Shown here piece by piece: positions 62,839-64,000 of a stretch of 64,000 nucleotides of DNA. Under the pieces are notes generated by a model that saw nothing but the letters and a program-made list of their open reading frames with translations, made no database searches and was not told the origin of the DNA. The translations under genes were made by a program, and so were the position numbers. How positions within the stretch are numbered: the stretch's first letter is position 1; each line of letters opens with the position of its first letter. The stretch lies in the NCBI RefSeq assembly GCF_016756395.1, contig NZ_AP018365.1, forward strand, positions 682,001 through 746,000, given 5' to 3'. The stretch is from Streptomyces sp. SN-593. GTDB taxonomy: Bacteria; Actinomycetota; Actinomycetes; Streptomycetales; Streptomycetaceae.

Positions 62839-63396
62839 ATGACCACCCCCCACCCCCCCGCACCTCTGCCGCTGCGCGCAGGAGAGCGGTTGGCACTGGC
62901 GCTGGCGAGAGAAGAGATGATGCAGGACTACCACCGGTGGGAGACCGACCCGGCGACGGTCGTCGGGTTCGGCGCCCGCTGGCCGGTGTCCTGGGAGGTG
63001 TTCCGGGCCCGGTTCCTGAGCAGTCACACCTCGCGGCACTACCAGCTCTTCGAAGTGGTCACCACGGAGGGCGCGGTGCCGGTCGGCACCACCTCCCTCA
63101 ACGTCGACCAGGCGGTCAACACCGCCGAACTCACCCTGGTGATCGCCCCGGAGCACCGCGGCCGGGGCTACGCGGCCGAAGCCACCGCACTCACGCTGGA
63201 CTGGGCGTTCTCCATCGCGTCGCTGAGCGCGGTGTGGTTGGAGGTGCTGGCCCCGCACACCGCCGCGGTCAACGCCTACCTCAAGGCCGGTTTCCGCACC
63301 GCCGGCCGGCTGCGCAGCGCGGCGCTGTGGCAGGGCCGGCGGGTGGACAAGCTGTTCCTGGACTGCGTGCCCGACGACCTGGCAGAAAAGAGGTGA
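62839..63396 (+). CDS. GNAT-family N-acetyltransferase (RimJ/RimL-like)
   Basis: 185 residues from ATG 62839; a GTG directly before it (62836) is equally placed after GGGAGAG. The acetyl-CoA motif is LTLVIAPEHRGRGYAAEATA and the end motif HTAAVNAYLKAGFRTAGRLR. A tiny Cys-rich peptide gene follows 7 bp after the stop. Small GNATs are found in some peptide natural-product loci, but nothing else nearby supports that. Substrate unknown. Confidence 0.85.
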   Translation: MTTPHPPAPLPLRAGERLALALAREEMMQDYHRWETDPATVVGFGARWPVSWEVFRARFLSSHTSRHYQLFEVVTTEGAVPVGTTSLNVDQAVNTAELTLVIAPEHRGRGYAAEATALTLDWAFSIASLSAVWLEVLAPHTAAVNAYLKAGFRTAGRLRSAALWQGRRVDKLFLDCVPDDLAEKR

Positions 63397-63403
63397 TCCG
63401 AGA

Positions 63404-63496
63404 ATGTCCTGCCCCGACGTGAACTGCCGCAAGGGCGGCTGCACCACCGACCCCGGTCAAGGCCGGCCGGCCCCCGAGCGCGGTCCGAAGGCATGA
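63404..63496 (+). CDS. Possible 30-residue Cys-rich peptide
   Basis: An ATG at 63404 is preceded at 8 bp by AGAGGTG, which overlaps the GNAT stop. The peptide starts MSCPDVNCRKGGCTTDPG: three Cys with 4-residue spacing (3, 8, 13), then a Pro/Gly/Arg tail and a TGA at 63494. Cys spacing suggests metal binding or thioether/disulfide chemistry. It is too short for homology; coding status is uncertain. Confidence 0.4.
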   Translation: MSCPDVNCRKGGCTTDPGQGRPAPERGPKA

Positions 63497-63618
63497 CCCC
63501 GCTCGTCACCTGCCGTACCCCCGCCCGGCGGGGGTACGGCCCCGGGCCCCACGGGCCGGTCCGGGCAAGTACGGTATGCGGGACCGTGTGGTGACCAGCC
63601 GCGGAGGGGAACGCACCG

Positions 63619-64000
63619 ATGGCCCAGTTCGACATGCCGATAGAGCAGCTCAGGACGTACCGCAGCGAGTCGGTCGAGCCACCGGACTTCGACCGCTTCT
63701 GGGCCGACACCCTGGCGCAGGCCCGCGGCCACGACCTGGCCGCGCGGTTCGAGCCGGTCGCGACGGCGCTGCGGACCGTGGACACCTTCGACGTGGAGTT
63801 CTCCGGCTTCGACGGGCACCGGATCAAGGGCTGGTTCACGGTGCCGGCCGGTGCCCGTGAACCTCTGCCGGTGGTGGTGGAGTTCATCGGGTACGGCGGC
63901 GGGCGCGGCCTGCCGCACGAGCGCCTGACCTGGGCCTCCGCGGGGTACGCGCACTTCCTGATGGACACCCGCGGGCAGGGCGGCTCCTGGTCGACCGGCG
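63619..64000 (+). CDS. Acetylxylan esterase / cephalosporin-C deacetylase (CE7), N-terminal part
   Basis: 127 residues are visible before the right edge cuts the gene. The start MAQFDMPIEQLRTYRSES and the following PPDFDRFWADTLAQAR are the typical CE7 N-terminus. The alpha/beta-hydrolase core begins with VEFSGFDGHRIKGWFTVP, VEFIGYGGGRGLP and the FLMDTRGQGGSW segment that forms the oxyanion region. The catalytic Ser lies beyond the window. CE7 enzymes are cytoplasmic hexamers that remove acetyl groups from xylo-oligosaccharides or cephalosporins. Confidence 0.9.
   Translation, partial: MAQFDMPIEQLRTYRSESVEPPDFDRFWADTLAQARGHDLAARFEPVATALRTVDTFDVEFSGFDGHRIKGWFTVPAGAREPLPVVVEFIGYGGGRGLPHERLTWASAGYAHFLMDTRGQGGSWSTG

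Noticed and set aside
59485..63396. A 1303-codon plus-strand open frame across the glg genes
   Set aside because: Antisense to glgC and glgA; only the final 185 codons, the GNAT, match a family.

Overview
The window is very GC-rich and densely packed. It has frequent GTG and TTG starts, 4-bp ATGA/GTGA gene overlaps, many GntR, TetR, LysR and XRE regulators, Tat-secreted phospholipases, a SARP regulator and a class III lanthipeptide locus. This points to a chromosomal arm or core-arm boundary of a Streptomyces-like actinomycete. No rRNA, tRNA or CRISPR array was seen. All functions below are read from sequence motifs; no database search was possible.

Layout. 0-9.5 kb: the end of a LacI regulator, GNAT, VOC and DUF427 proteins, then a FadR-type regulator and a five-gene gamma-glutamylation catabolic run (APC permease, glutamine-synthetase-like ligase, C26 amidase, aldehyde dehydrogenase, SDR) with an operator-like palindrome at its head. 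9.5-16 kb: a Tat phospholipase C whose reading frame appears to begin at an ATC codon, sdhCAB on the minus strand, and a divergent LysR gene. 16-22.3 kb: a recently rearranged regulator island. It holds two XRE/TPR genes, an intact XRE/DUF5753 gene with its partner and an AraC gene. It also holds a mosaic pseudogene assembled from pieces of that downstream XRE and AraC locus. 22.3-28.4 kb: an SDR lacking catalytic residues, TetR, a TIGR03086-like protein, a second phospholipase C of exactly the same length as the first, and a GNAT. 28.6-31.3 kb: a coupled TROVE/vWA-like and ARPP-2-like pair. 31.3-43.8 kb: methyltransferase, MFS/TetR, zinc-ribbon protein, zinc-free L36, a repetitive acidic peptide, TetR/SDR, LysR/LysE, a PAS-PP2C phosphatase and an aldo/keto reductase.

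43.9-58.6 kb is the most interesting part. A minus-strand operon encodes a radical SAM/SPASM protein, a heme-oxygenase-fold di-iron protein, an 86-residue precursor-like peptide, a zinc-ribbon cyclase/ATPase/TPR protein, a cytoplasmic S8 protease and a GAF protein. Next to it lie a SARP/NB-ARC regulator and, on the other strand, two class III lanthipeptide precursors, LanKC and an MFS exporter. The two operons share a near-identical promoter of four 11-bp repeats followed by a -10-like hexamer, the classic layout of a SARP target. The 86-residue peptide shares the motif EV(E/Q)AHSE with a lanthipeptide leader. This suggests one regulator controlling two peptide-modifying pathways, or one combined pathway; that is inference.

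58.9-64 kb: an XRE/EspR-like regulator, glgC and a glgA/glgM-type glycosyltransferase, two MITE-like repeats whose CTAG ends form the stop codons of neighbouring genes, a GNAT with a tiny Cys-rich peptide gene, and the start of a CE7 acetyl esterase running off the right edge.
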